A stretch of DNA of 64,000 nucleotides from Pseudoips prasinana. Its lineage: Eukaryota; Arthropoda; Insecta; Lepidoptera; Nolidae. The notes under the pieces were generated by a model. That model did not search any database. It saw only the letters and a program-made list of their open reading frames with translations, and was not told the origin of the DNA. Numbering within the stretch: position 1 is the first letter of the stretch; each line of letters starts with the position of its first letter. Shown piece by piece: positions 43,101 through 54,115 of this stretch. The translations under genes were made by a program, and so were the position numbers. The stretch is from assembly GCA_951640165.1 (NCBI GenBank), contig OX621241.1:11227001-11291000 (forward strand). The letters are read 5' to 3'.

Positions 43101-44273
43101 CATGTAGTGCGAGGACCTACGTCTTTTGCTGAGCTCCGTAAAGTGGATGATATTGAACATCCCACATACCAGGCCGCTTGCCGAGCACGCCATTTATTAG
43201 ATGGGGGTCAGCATTGGGATGACGCTCCAGCGGAAGCATGCGTGAGCGATATTCCACATCGCTTGCGACATTTGTTTGTTATCTTATTGACCTTTTATGC
43301 GTTATCGGGTGCTAACCAGTTATGGCAAAAGTACCATGACAAGTTTGCTGAAGATTTTATGAGACATGTACAACTCGACTCGACTTGACTCGACTCGCAA
43401 CTGATGGAGAAATTCCTGACAGGGTACGTGAAATTTGTCACAACAGGTCCTTATTGGCTATTCAAGAGATAATTATAAGTATAGGAGGGAGCCCTATCAG
43501 TCAGAGGCTGCGAAAATGCACAGGAGTTTGTCAATTTATTGTAACAAATAGGCGATGGCACATACCCCGTACAAGAAGATGGAAGTTATTTTGATTGGTA
43601 ATCTCTGCTCTTACGTTACATCACAGCAGGAGCTGATTTCTTCTGTGTACGGTGATACCACAAACATGGGAAATCAAGCTGGTTCTTGGCTATGTCAGCT
43701 GGTTCTTGGCTATTTTGACTCCCCGCAATGACCAAGCTGCGGCAATTAATTTCAAAATATTGACTCATGCGTCCGGGAATAGTAAAGAATATATCTCAAT
43801 AAATACAGTTATGGAAGAAGATGACGCCACGCACTACCTGGTAGAATTTTTGGATTCCCTCAGCACACCCGGACTTCCAGCCCACAGAATAGTTTTAAAA
43901 ATCGGTGTACCAATAATTCTCCTCAGAAATGTATGTCCTTCCAAACTTTGTAACGGCACTCGGCTCAAAGTCACAAATCTGCAGCAAAATATTATCGAAG
44001 CTGAAATATTAACAGGTTGCGGCGCCGGTGATATTGTTTTTATTCCAAGGATACCTATAATTCCTAAAAACTTTCCTTTCTTCAAACCAGTGCAATTCCC
44101 AGTCAGTCTCTGTTATGCCATGACGATTAATAAAGCTCAGGGCCAGACAATATCCGTTGCGGGGGTGGATGCTTCTCCCATGGTCAACTATACGTAGCTC
44201 TTTCACGCGTAAACAACCCCAATAACGTTTTTGTGTACGCTCCAGGTGGTTCTACAGGCAAAATAAAGAAGCA
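43101..44273 (+). pseudogene. Helitron helicase, middle and C-terminal pieces 2
   Basis: 43101-43380 reads VRGPTSFAELRKVDDIEHPT, a W-containing segment LDGGQHWDDAP, and LWQKYHDKFAEDF, the region between the Rep and helicase domains of Helitron proteins. It continues to about 43594 in another frame (IQEIIISIGGSPIS). The ATPase core is then deleted. From 43740 the C-terminus follows: KILTHASGNSKEYIS, RNVCPSKLCNGTRLKV, VFIPRIPIIPKNFPF, CYAMTINKAQGQTI. A frameshift near 44180 leads into HGQLYVALSRVNNPNNVFV and YAPGGSTGKIKKH with a stop at 44271-44273. It is dead but fairly well preserved. Confidence 0.8.
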
Positions 44274-44395
44274 CTAAATTGAATAAAAAAAAATTGTATC
44301 GGTATCCTCCCACAGTGCTTTACACTAAATAAAATAAACTAAAATACATTGTTAAGTTCCCACATCCACGCGAACGAAGTCGCGGGCACAGCTAG

Positions 44396-44502
44396 TATAT
44401 AATATGTATTTACAAAAGAAAAGTAGCATATGTGGTATATTAGTTATCTGGTTTCCATAGTACAAGCTGTTCTTAGTTTGGGATCAGATGGCCGTGTGTG
44501 AC
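44396..44502 (+). mobile_element. SINE-B, 3' half
   Basis: Continues the SINE at 41220: 'tatgtatttacaaaagaaaag', 'ggtttccatagtacaagctg', 'gatcagatggccgtgtgtg'. Confidence 0.8.
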
Positions 44503-44780
44503 TCTGACTGCTAAGCCAGAGGTCATGGATTTGATCCCCACCCAAGAGAATTTTTTGTATCTCATTCGAACGCTCGACGAGTAGCAGCCCTTGAGAATGG
44601 TCCGTAGAGGACTGAACTTTTGCGGGCGGGAGGGCGTCGCAAATTGTATGGCCCGGCATGATCAAACTACCAATTAGCGGAATTAACACTACATATTGGT
44701 TTTGTATTTTGTTTGTTATGGATTTCCACAAAGTAACGCCAGATTCCATTACTTAATTTTTTGTGTGATGAGCACAATGT
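44503..44780 (+). repeat. SINE-B-variant head and repeat R
   Basis: 44503-44560 carries a tRNA-like head (CTGCTAAGCCAGAGGTC, GGATTTGATCCCC). Then comes repeat R: 'gaatggtccgtagaggac', 'gggcgtcgcaaattgtatgg', 'gaattaacactacat', 'caaagtaacgccagattcc'. The R part matches 595-890 without the RTE. Confidence 0.6.
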
Positions 44781-44848
44781 CAATAAGTAGAAAACGTCTG
44801 CATTAGAAATATAATAATATTTCTAATGCATACGTTTTCTACTTATTG
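44781..44848. repeat. Hairpin, about 31-bp arms
   Basis: CAATAAGTAGAAAACGTCTGC... pairs with GCATACGTTTTCTACTTATTG, with one mismatch and a 4-nt loop. Confidence 0.9.
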
Positions 44849-45336
44849 TTATGTTTATCACTATGTTTATCAGTTGTAACATAGCAGGCTCTTGTTAGTT
44901 TAGACATCTGAGGATGGCAGTGTGTTAGTTCTCCCAAGACATTTATTTAGATATATTTTTTTTATTAATGTAACTCGCTCTACTAACACGCCTTCCAGAT
45001 AATAGCATTATTATATTAATATTGTGGCCCTGCATATGGTAAGGTCACCCGAGCTGTTCTTAGGAGGAGGACGCCGGACGGGAGGGTTGGCAACGGATGG
45101 GCCTTGTGTTATTGTTATTGAGGCTTTCATAGACCCTTATGCTTGTTTTTCAAATCGGTAATATAAAAAAAAAACAATATATAGAGTGTAATTTCGTGGG
45201 AAATAAGAACTAAGAAGGTTTGTGCGGGAAAATGGAAGTCTATTTTTAGCCTTGCAATTTCATAAGTTGAAGCTTCACTTAATTAACTGGTTTTATAAGA
45301 AGGACGTAATGAATTCAACTGTATGTTTATTATCTA
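44849..45336. other. No recognisable gene
   Basis: Contains a GC-richer patch at 45020-45110 ('taggaggaggacgccggac', 'gccttgtgttattgttattg') that is likely a worn interspersed repeat. Confidence 0.45.
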
Positions 45337-45672
45337 CTAGCTGTGCCCCGCGGTTTTACCCGCGTTAAATTTTATAAATTATTATAGCTCCTCCCCCGTA
45401 GGTGATAGCGTGATAATATGTAGCCTATATGTTGACCCGACCTCTTAGCAATATTCATGCAAAATTTTAAGTAAATCCATGCAGTACTTTTTGAGTTTAG
45501 TCCGGACATACATACAGACAGACAAACAGACACACAGACAAAAATTTTAATAACCATATTTTTGGCTTTGATATCGATTGTAGATCACGCCCCAAGTATC
45601 CTTTAAAAAAAAATTAAATGTACAGTAAGTCAAAACTGTACATACATCCTACGATTTTATTATATGTATAGA
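45337..45672 (-). mobile_element. Short non-autonomous Helitron
   Basis: Minus strand starts TCTATACATATAATAAAATC and ends CCGCGGGGCACAGCTAG at 45337. The GC-rich region GCGGGTAAAACCGCGG precedes the end. Body marks ('gatatcgattgtagatcacgc', 'cctatatgttgacccgac') match 16362-16664. 336 bp. Confidence 0.85.
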
Positions 45673-46451
45673 AGAAGATGTATGCTATGTGATTTCTACC
45701 TTATTTGTTTAATCAAATGTAACAAAATTTTAAGTTCCGAATCCATCCTCTATGCTTTCTGATAAGTTTGTTCCAATCGGTATGGCTGGAAGAAAAGTGG
45801 CTTTTATGTTTATTTTTTAATATGTCCCTCCAGTTTATAAAGTCCTTCAATAAAAATTCTTTACAAATAGGATACAAATGTCGTGTGACTTAATTATTTG
45901 TTTTCTTGTCACTACAGATTTATCTCACGACCGGTGATTGTAATTCATTACCATAAATGAACCGACCTCAGAACGGTTGATATCACGAAAATGCATACTT
46001 TTACACTATGAAAAACGCCCTTAATATTAATGTATTAAAGATGCTGTCAATGTAAAAGTGTTTCAACCAACGTGATGTGGCGTCGACTGTATAACGTTAT
46101 ATAATCGAGGCACTATTAATAATTTTGCGGTTTTTAAAGCCTATGTCATTAATTGTATAAGCAATGTTGACATTGTTTATTTTAACTTATAAATCATATT
46201 TGCTCTTGATAAGTTATTAAGTGATAATGTATGTATCTTACTTGTACTACATTTCCGTTATACCAACATTGAGGAATTTGGGATATTGCCACGCTTAAGT
46301 TAGATGAATTGAAATGAACGCGTCAATTTTACTTTTTTTCATGGCACAAATAGAATGAGTTTCTTATTCATATTAAGCACCTTGAAGAATTGAGTAGTGA
46401 ATAATAAGCAATAGTCTCAAGTTTTATCAAACAGATGTATCAGCAGTACGT
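45673..46451. other. No recognisable feature
   Basis: AT-rich, non-coding. Confidence 0.45.
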
Positions 46452-46632
46452 TTTTTAAAAGACAACTCTCGCACTAGGGAATTGAATCCCGTTGCGTGAG
46501 GTAATTTCGAAACGTATGATTGACGGACACAAAGTACATCGAGACTCAGAACAACTATGTATGGCTCACAAATAGTTAACCTAAGCGGGAATCAAATTCG
46601 GGTAACATAACCGCTGCGCCACACGTGCAGTC
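46452..46632 (-). mobile_element. SINE-C, moderately worn
   Basis: On the plus strand: TTTTAAAAGACAACTCTCGC, 'gttgcgtgaggtaatttcg', 'actcagaacaactatg' and 'accgctgcgccacacgtgcag'. Confidence 0.75.
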
Positions 46633-46896
46633 AATACTTATGATCTAGACATTGCTAAAACCAACAAAATTGAATTTCAATTCCTTGGACAATTGCTTGC
46701 CTTCTTTTGGCTTGACCTTTCTTGTGGTCACTGCTCGGCATTGACCCGGTATGTCAAGCAAAATCACGCAAACTTAAAAGAATGCAACGTGAAAGTGAAG
46801 ATATCATGACATTTTTCAATATTTTATACCTGATTATTACATCGGTATTCATTTAGTGGGTGATGAATCTTAGGAGACTTCTTTGTAAACTATTTT

Positions 46897-47130
46897 TTTT
46901 ATATCAGAGGGCGACAAACGAGCACGTTGCCGGCGTTAAAGAGTCAGCAAACAAGTGTTGCTGACCCTTCCCCCCACCCCGATGAGCTCTGGCGACCTTA
47001 CTCACACGCAGAAACACAACATTAGAATTATTAATATTATTATTAAGGAGTGTCTTCTATAAGGTGGAGGTCCTCCCCCAGTCGGGCTGCTCTTCGAGCG
47101 AATGAACGCTGTGCCCTACTTCTCTTAGAT
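46897..47130 (+). repeat. Interspersed repeat P, 5' part shortened
   Basis: 'gacaaacgagcacgttgccgg', 'gagtcagcaaacaagtgttg', 'gatgagctctggcgacc', 'cagtcgggctgctcttcg'. Closest to the copy at 56829. Confidence 0.7.
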
Positions 47131-47460
47131 TGTAAAATAATGAAACCAAATATAAGATAAATACTTAAAAATCACGAACCAGTTAATTTTTAAGATTTAG
47201 TTAGAAATATATCCGTTTGGTACTCACCACGCGGCAGATGTTTGGATATGGCAGAATTCATAAGATACGGACGAACAAATTATTCCATATGGAAATTAAA
47301 ATTTGTTATTTGAATAATTATAATAATAATAATTGAATAATAAATAACAATAATAAGCGACAACCTTAAGTTAGCTAATTATTTAGACTTATAAACTATG
47401 TCACTTAAAAACGTTAACATCAGCAAATCTTTTTTATATATCTTTCATTCATCTGCTAAG
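47131..47460. other. No recognisable feature
   Basis: AT-rich, ending in an AATAAT-rich run near 47330. Confidence 0.45.
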
Positions 47461-47617
47461 TAATAATAATAATATCCTGGGACATTATTTACACACGGCC
47501 ATCGGATCCCGTGACAAAAAGACATGTTCATGCACACAAATATCTGTCCTGGGTGTGAATGCAACTCACGACCTGCGGCATGAAAAGTAAGTATCTTCCA
47601 ACCACGCCGAAAGGCCA
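47461..47617 (-). mobile_element. SINE-B with large internal deletion
   Basis: TAATAATAAT tail, 'cctgggacattatttacac', then a direct jump to 'gacatgttcatgcacac' and the head ending in the complement of GGCCTTTCGGCGTGGTTGG. Confidence 0.75.
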
Positions 47618-48060
47618 ATATTGCCTATTTTAATTGTTAAAAGTAATAATGGGTTGAAGGAAATCTTTGGACTTCCTTGAAGTATATTATTAGAACAGAA
47701 TCAGGTCACAGTAAAAATAAAGAATAGGAAAAAATAAACCATAACGATTGGTCTTGCAGTCAATGATCGCTCTTGTTAATGTGAAAAGCTATATTTTTCC
47801 TAGACGACCACTATTTTTTCTGTTTAACGAAATCGCTTAATGCTCTTGAACCACTTCTAAATAAGTATGATAATTGCCTGAGACCCTGTATTGTCGGAAA
47901 TAATCTAAAACATTCAACCTTATGCTTTGAATAAGGGATATCCACCAGTGTTACCAGTTCCAAATATTATTTTAGGACACCTAGTCATCGAGAATTCGAT
48001 ACGACTTCAAAAAAGGCAAGGTTCGCAATGTTTATTTATCTAGTTTTATAATTTCAGTAA
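47618..48060. other. No recognisable feature
   Basis: AT-rich spacer. Confidence 0.45.
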
Positions 48061-48794
48061 TACATTCAGTCAAAAAACCGGCCAAGTGCGAGTCGGACTC
48101 GCACATGAAGGGTTCCGAGCAGCAAGTATTTCAGTTGATTAAATGAAAGGTAAATTGCGGTTTACGATTTATGACGTATAAAAAAAACTATTAAGTAGAT
48201 CTCGTCCAAACCAAATTTAGTTGTTAGTTTTCATGGTAAATATTTTTTTTAGTTTAATCATTCCCTTATTTTAGAAGTTACAGGGGGGGGGGACACTCAT
48301 TTTATCACTTTGGAAGTGTCTCTCGCGCAAACTATTAAGTTAGGAAAAAAATGATATTAGAAACCTCTATATCATTTTTAAAGACCTATCCATAGATACC
48401 CCACACGTATGGGTACGATGAAAAAAAATTTTTTGAGTTTCAGTTCTATGTATGGGGAACCCCCTAAATTATTGTTCTTTTTCTATTTTTATGTGAAAAT
48501 CTTAATGCGGTTCACAGAATACATCTACGTACCAAATTTCAACGGTACAGGTCTTATAGTTCCGGAAAAAAGTGGCTGTGACATACGGACGGACAGACAG
48601 ACAGACAGACATGACGAATCTATAAGGATTCCGTTTTTTGCCATTTGGCTACGGAACCCTTAAAAGTATCGGGAATGAATGATTTGTTTATGGTTTCAAA
48701 TTCAAATTTATGTTTTTTTTGTTGTTGTTAGATTGGCACACTGTTTTCCATTTTGGCGCGCAGTTTGAGTTGCATCTGTTATTTCTATTAAATA
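48061..48794 (+). mobile_element. Duplicated mariner 5' end, split by a CCGGCC element
   Basis: 48061-48077 (ACATTCAGTCAAAAAA) plus 48661-48794 ('aagtatcgggaatgaatgatt' onward) together repeat the 5' end of the adjacent mariner (48795-48944). The CCGGCC element divides the first copy within its terminal sequence. Confidence 0.75.
48078..48660 (+). mobile_element. CCGGCC-type repeat, uninterrupted
   Basis: CCGGCCAAGTGCGAGTCGG at the start and 'gccatttggctacggaaccct' at the end, with a run of nine G near 48285 and GACAGACAGACAGACA near 48595. It gives the intact order for the copy at 25804. Confidence 0.8.
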
Positions 48795-50065
48795 CACATT
48801 CAGTCAAAAAAGTATCGGGAATGGATGATTTATTTATGGTTCCAAATTCAAATTTTTGTTTTTTTTTTGTTGTTGTTAGAATGGCACAACTGTTTTCCAT
48901 TTTGGCGCGGAGTTTGAGTTGCATCTGTTATTTATATTAAATACAGTGCTGGTTTTAGTAATATCATATATAGTGTGTATTGCGAATTTCATAATGGACG
49001 AAAATATCGAACAAAGAGTTTGTCTTAAATTTTGCATCGCTAATGGAATTTCGTGTTCGGAGTCACTGAAAATGTTTCAGAAGGCTTAGGGTGAATCGAC
49101 TTTATCAAAAACTCGTGCTTATGAGTGGTTCAAAGCGTTCAAAAGCGGTCGAGATGTGATGAAAGATTTGCCTCGCTCTGGTAGTCCATCAAAGTCTGCA
49201 ACTGAAGTTAACATCGCAAAAGTGAAGGAAATAGTGACTGGAAATCCTCATTCAACTCTGAGAGAGATAGCCGCCGAACTTTCTGTATCTCACGAGTCGA
49301 TTCGTACCATTTTAACTAATCATTTGGGTATGAAACATGTTGCCGCTCGGCTAGTCCCAAAAGATCTAAATTTTCTCCAAAAACTCAATCGCATGAAAGT
49401 CGCTGAGGACATGGTAGAAGAAGTCAATTCCGACCCAACATTCATGAAACGCATTGTTACTGGTGACAAGACGCGGGTTTACGAGTTTGACATGGAAACT
49501 AGTGAACAAGCTTCGGATTGGCGCCTTCCCACTGAACCGAAACCGAAAAAACCACGCCATAGTCGATCAAAAGTCAAAGTCATGTTGACTGTTTTCTTTG
49601 ACTCGAGCGGTAATTAAAGAATATTATTTGAGCGTTATGCGGCGTTTAAGAGCGCAAATTCGACGAAAATGGCCATATTTGTGGAAAGAAAATTCTTGCA
49701 TTTGGCAATTTTTTCTTCCACAAGGCCATCATTGTGAACGAATTTTTGACCAAACACTCAACAAATACCATCCAGCAACCACCATATTAACCAGGTATGG
49801 CTCCAGCTGACTTCTTTCTTTTTCCTAAACTCAAACTACCACTTCGTTTTCAATCGGTAGAAGACATATAGGAGAATTCGCGGCGAGAACTGAACTCAAT
49901 TCCGAAAGCAGCGTTTAAAAAATGTTTTGATGAATGGATTATTCGTTGGCGTAAGTGTATCGTTTCTGAAAGAGCAAACTTTGAAGGTGATAAAATAAAT
50001 TTGGATAAATAACAAACATTTTGTATATTATTGATCTTTTGCCGGTACTTTCTTGACAGAGTAGG
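48795..50065 (+). mobile_element. Decayed mariner-family transposon
   Basis: The left end CATTCAGTCAAAAAAGTATC and right end GGTACTTTCTTGACAGAG are imperfect inverted repeats. It encloses a broken transposase. A different mariner lineage from 29335-30616, judged by the protein (YEFDMETSEQ-type). Confidence 0.75.
48994..50012 (+). pseudogene. Mariner-family transposase, inactivated
   Basis: Starts at ATG 48994 (MDENIEQRVCLKFCIANG). An in-frame TAG lies at 49087. The frame then reads KTRAYEWFKAFKSGRD, RSGSPSKSA, the HTH segment STLREIAAELSVSHESIRTI, and VTGDKTRVYEFDMETSEQAS (first catalytic Asp kept). TAA at 49615 and a frame change follow; VMRRLRAQIRRKWPYLWKEN is in the second frame. The HDNAP motif with the second Asp is scrambled. 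The third frame from 49797 reads APADFFLFPKLKLP, a further stop at about 49870, then FDEWIIRWRKCIV to the end. At least two stops and two frameshifts; clearly non-functional. Confidence 0.9.
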
Positions 50066-50718
50066 ATGTGTGGTGTCGCTAAACCGATTTGTTATTTTAG
50101 AGATAATGTTAAAATATGATCAGAATGTGATGATTTAACATAGAATTAACAGTTATGAAAAATTTAAGTTATATTTAATTGTAGTTAAACTAGGGTTGTT
50201 CAATTTCAATTTTAATTTGTCATAACAGGTTTGCCTAATGATAATTAAAGCCAATATTTTCTTTCCAAAAAAGTAATATTATATTAATCTACTGTAATTT
50301 ATGATGAAAATATAATCAAACACCAACCACTTGACTCCCATTAATTAAAATAAACTACAGTCAATGTACAAGAACAAAGTACAGAAGCACGTAACTAATA
50401 TGATCTGGCAACACTGATATCAGCCCTAATTACATTATTTTGTTTGACCTTAAACAAGACAGCTTTAATATTACACTTGCACAAAACACCTACATTCCGA
50501 TAGTGTATACCTGCATAATAATAAAATGAGTCATGATCATAATTGCATTTTTGAACATAAAAACACTATAAAGTGCCGACATAATTAACATGTCTAAATT
50601 ATGTGTTAAGTGCATAATATTACAATAGAAGTTTTTTATTTAGAGGGATTATCTAGTTAATGTTTGATCGAATTAAATTATATTCATCTTTTGTAAGATT
50701 CGATCAAACATAATGACA
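50066..50718. other. No gene; one foldback
   Basis: 50655-50715 has an inverted repeat (ATGTTTGATCGAATTA / TTCGATCAAACATAAT region) just before the next Helitron. Otherwise AT-rich. Confidence 0.5.
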
Positions 50719-50984
50719 TCTAGGTATATATATAAAAATCAATGCCACTTTTCGTTGTAATGTTATAACTCAACAACGCTTTTACCGAATTGGCTAATTT
50801 TGGTCTTGAATTATTCGTGGAAGTCCAGGGAAGGTACGTAGAGAAAATTTTAAAAAGTCCTGAAAAAGTGTAAAATGAACATCTTTTAGCAATTTAAAAT
50901 ATTTTTTTGTTTGTATAAATGAACTTAATAATATTTTTTTATTAGTATGCCTTATACGTAGCGAAGCACGTACTGGGCCGCTAG
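50719..50984 (+). mobile_element. Short non-autonomous Helitron, different family
   Basis: Starts TCTAGGTATATATATAAAA after A50718 and ends GCGAAGCACGTACTGGGCC then GCTAG before T50985. Body 'atgccacttttcgttgtaatg'. 266 bp, non-coding. Unrelated in body to 16362 and 58327. Confidence 0.75.
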
Positions 50985-51074
50985 TTATGGATAATTATGG
51001 CCCTATTAGTGAACTAATATTAAAACCCAATTACTTAGGTAGTTAATTCATACAATAGTAGGTATTTTGTATAC

Positions 51075-51200
51075 TATAAAGTCAACAGACCCGTGGGGAG
51101 GTAAGCGGTTACCATTGCCTTTCGAGTTTTGCTATACCGGGGGCATCACATACTAACACTTGCATTGACCACCCTGATAAGCTCTGGCAACTTGACTATA
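51075..51200 (+). repeat. Repeat P, worn fragment
   Basis: 'ggtaagcggttaccattgcc', 'catactaacacttgcattgac' and 'cctgataagctctggcaac' follow the order of repeat P. Confidence 0.5.
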
Positions 51201-51299
51201 ATCATAGGAGTATAATTTCATCATATAGGGGCATAATTTTTAGGTTTAGGTGATAACAGCGAATGAGGATGTCTAATTTTTTTTGGACGTGTATTACAC

Positions 51300-51530
51300 A
51301 TGTCCATCTGTTGCCAAACTAAGCAGAGCTTGTACTATGGAAACCAGATAACTGATATACTACATATACTACTTTTCTTTTGTAAATACATACTTATATA
51401 GATAATTACAGCCAGACTCAGGACAAACAGACATGTTCATGCACACAAATATCTGTCCTGGGTGCGAATCGAAGCCACGACCTCCGGCGTGAAAAGAAAG
51501 TATTTGCCAACCACGCCAACAGGCCCGTCT
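51300..51530 (-). mobile_element. tRNA-derived SINE, family SINE-B
   Basis: Body from 'aaactaagcagagcttgtac' and head ending at the complement of ACGGGCCTGTTGGCGTGG. The ATT tail is missing. Confidence 0.8.
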
Positions 51531-51593
51531 AACTATATGAATCAAATTGAACAACTCTACTTCCACTTTCTGTATAATTTGATTCATATAGTT
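51531..51593. repeat. Inverted repeat, 18-bp exact arms
   Basis: AACTATATGAATCAAATT (51531-51548) and AATTTGATTCATATAGTT (51576-51593), starting exactly at the SINE-B border. Confidence 0.9.
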
Positions 51594-52084
51594 TGTTTGG
51601 GTCAAATCAAACATAAAGTGGAGTATATTCGTATCACGAAGTCTAAGTTGAAGATAGGGAGGAATCGGGGAGGCTCCACCGATTAACTTAGATCTTACAT
51701 CGAATTTATACAAATAAAAAAATACAATATTCTTTTAACTTGATCCAATTGTTTGCATTTAGACGCGCTACTGTCTTGCTACCAAATGTTTTTAAGAAAT
51801 TTCACCAAATTATTTAACACATCAATCTACTCCAATCTGTCAAAGGTAATGGCCCATTTAGTATAAAAAATATACCTACGGCGTACAGAAATGAAATATG
51901 GGGGGAATCAAAGACAAATGATTATACTTTTCAATGGTAAGTGGTGCATCACTGTGGCTGATGGGGATCATGAAATAAAATATAATACATTGTATTATTG
52001 CGCGACCGCAACAAAGCTCGGGTGAGACCGAGATAGCAATATACGTGTTATTTATTACCTGACCGAACGAGTTTGCTTTATAAG

Positions 52085-52745
52085 TGTCACGATGATATTT
52101 TTATTTAACAAAACAATTGCAAAGTAAGTCTGCTTGTTTTATTTTCAAGTCTAAACTACTGAACCGATTTTGGTTAAATTGCTTGCCCCGTAGAGATATA
52201 CATGTAAAGAATGTTAAGGTGAGTATAGACTACAACATTTTCTCGAGCATTTCTGTGTAATGTAACGTTTTTACGAATGGTACAATACAGGCAAAAGCTC
52301 AGTTTCCAAAGCATTTCCATGTAATGTAACGTTCCTGCGAATGCTCGGCGTGGTTATGGGTAAATGCTCACAGCGAGTTACACCAATATGCTCGTTGGTT
52401 TGTACAATAGGCTGTATCAAAGAGTCGAGCATGCTTGACGTTTAGTTCGTAAAAGGATGATACACTAGAACATATAATAGAGCAGCTCGTTGTTCTGTTA
52501 CAAGTAAATGTTGTAGTCTATACTCACCTTAATACCTTAGGTGCATAGCATAGATTAAGAAAATACATTATTTAATTATTTTTTATCTATCATGTCATGT
52601 CAAATTCCTATGAATAGACAAAAAAATATATCTTATATACATATTAGATTTGTAGACGGACATAGTAAACTTTTTATCCCAGTGACATTTTTCCATGGGA
52701 TAAAATAATTTAGAGAGGGGTGAAGCCGCTGGTGCAGCTAATTAT
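52085..52745 (+). mobile_element. Helitron-like segment carrying a TTAA MITE
   Basis: 5' part has 'taaactactgaaccgattttgg', 3' part 'tttttatcccagtgacattt' and 'gaagccgctggtgcagctaat', which resemble lepidopteran Helitron bodies and a worn CTAG end. No coding sequence. Confidence 0.45.
52214..52532. mobile_element. TTAA-flanked MITE, 23-bp TIRs
   Basis: TTAA at 52214-52217 and 52529-52532. TIRs GGTGAGTATAGACTACAACA... (52218-52240) and the exact complement at 52506-52528. The interior has two related segments ('gagcatttctgtgtaatgtaac', 'agcatttccatgtaatgtaac'). The TTAA target points to a piggyBac-type transposase acting in trans. Confidence 0.85.
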
Positions 52746-53004
52746 TATCCAATTTTGATCGGTCTACTGCAAGATCTCTCCATTGAATTATTTTTTTCTT
52801 TTTACATATAATGAACAGTGGGTTATGCCTGCATTATTTGCCATCATTTTCGTTTTTGTACAAAAACATTTTTGAACCGGGTCGGATTATGGGCCATGAC
52901 CTTTCTTTTATAGATATTTAACTTTATTACAAAAGTGTAAGCTTCATTTTCAATTAGGGAAATTTGACAGATTGGGGTAGCTTGATGTGCTGGTGTCTGT
53001 ACAA

Positions 53005-53115
53005 GTGAAATTTTTTATAGAAAAAATTGTATGAATTCTAAAACAGTTACATATTTGGTTTACAATTTCTGTGTGGGATATCCATTCTCTTTAATTCTGC
53101 TATTAATGTCAAAAT
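53005..53115 (+). repeat. Segment shared with 56358-56480
   Basis: 'attctaaaacagttacatattt', 'ggtttacaatttctgtg' and 'tatccattctctttaattctgc' recur in order downstream of the MITE at 56215. The MITE is thus embedded in a larger repeated unit. Confidence 0.7.
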
Positions 53116-53894
53116 ATGTGTCATACTACATTGTGTACCAAATGTTTTTAGAAATCTCACCAAATTATTCGTAATAAAATGTGAGTACTACATTCGGCAT
53201 GTAATTATTCATTAACAATAGGTAGCTCTTAAACCGTCATCTTGTTTTATGTATATAATGTACAATAATTACGGTGGATCTGTGACTTGTCCCACGATTT
53301 TTTAGCGTTCGAGATAAAATTCTTTCTCGAGGAAAGTTAATTACTTTCTTAATAAAAGTTGTGTGTGATGTGGATTGTAGAGATAAGTGCGTATTTTAAG
53401 ACAGTAGATTGAATTAATACAATAATTGTAAAATTACAGAAGTACATATTTATTACAGAAATGTAATAAGTACGATAATGTTCATTTGTCACAGCTTATG
53501 TTAAAATTTAGGCACACATAGTAGTATTTTATAATCTATTTAGCAATGGTATGTTTTCAAATCCTATGAAAATCAGTTCAGAGACAGTTTTCCTGAAATA
53601 TATTTTTACAACTTATTTTTTTTCTTACTTTAATTCATTGGAAAGAGCGAGAGAGTGGGATACAGAGGAGCTGGTTTTACTAAAATTAATCCAAGCATTT
53701 CTTAGGTTTCGAGAAATTTTACTTATGAATTTAAATCTGTGTTTCTACTTCGACTCATATAGAAATATTTTTATATATTTAACAAATATTTGTAATTGAA
53801 AATCTTGGCGTATATTAATTTAGTACTTAGGATCATTAACCTTAGTATTAAATTTGGGAGTATATATCGAATCGATACCAATGTAACAGACATA
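53116..53894. other. No recognisable gene
   Basis: An 82-codon frame at 53551-53799 is Phe/Tyr/Ile-rich, as expected of chance frames in AT-rich DNA. I reject it as a gene. Confidence 0.5.
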
Positions 53895-54115
53895 GCTCGA
53901 AAAATTGCCAAATTGAAGTGGTAGCGGGTGGAGCTTATAGCTTGTAGAACTAAAGGCCGCTGGAGCCCAAAGGTTTTCGAGTGACGACCATGAATCAGAT
54001 GATGCAGCGTGAGCAGACCGCTCAGGAGATAGACTGACGACCTTGCAAGGGTCGCAGGAAGTGGGCAACGCAGGAGGAGAAGATCCGGCCGACATCATGA
54101 TGTTGACGTAGCTAT
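53895..54115 (+). pseudogene. RTE ORF C-terminal fragment
   Basis: Reads RKIAKLKW at the start (the AKLKWQW motif of RTE), then stops. Later 'gatgatgcagcgtgagcagac' and 'gacgaccttgcaagggtcgc' correspond to the DDL...A segment. The (TGA)n tail is absent. Heavily decayed. Confidence 0.6.

Larger units (their letters stand above)
41348..44395 (+). mobile_element. Helitron of 3.05 kb with broken helicase
   Basis: The 5' end TCTATACATATAATAAATC lies after A41347. The 3' end, CGCGAACGAAGTCGCGG (a stem-loop) then GCACAGCTAG, lies before T44396. It sits inside a SINE-B whose halves fit together exactly at the A/T. A second Helitron-like 5' start (TCTATATACGTACCTATG at 42359) lies inside, so this may be a composite of two elements. 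Rep/HuH motifs are not seen. Helicase fragments are at 42774-44273. Confidence 0.75.
51780..53004. repeat. Composite: TGTACAGACGCC MITE split by other elements
   Basis: A worn left arm (ACACATCAATCTACTCCAAT then CTGTCAAA at 51816-51846) and a right arm (AAATTTGACAGATTGG to TGGTGTCTGTAC at 52960-53003) are about 1.1 kb apart. Flanks 'accaaatgtttttaagaaat' (51779) and 'accaaatgtttttagaaat' (53139) are similar. Between them lies a Helitron-like segment with a TTAA MITE. A single MITE interrupted by later insertions is the simplest reading. Confidence 0.45.

Noticed and set aside
48688..48940. Similar 76-78-codon frames in both strands
   Set aside because: They reflect the duplicated non-coding 5' end of the dead mariner.
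53551..53799. 82-codon frame with hydrophobic residues
   Set aside because: Composition matches translated AT-rich DNA, and no domain or homologous copy was seen.
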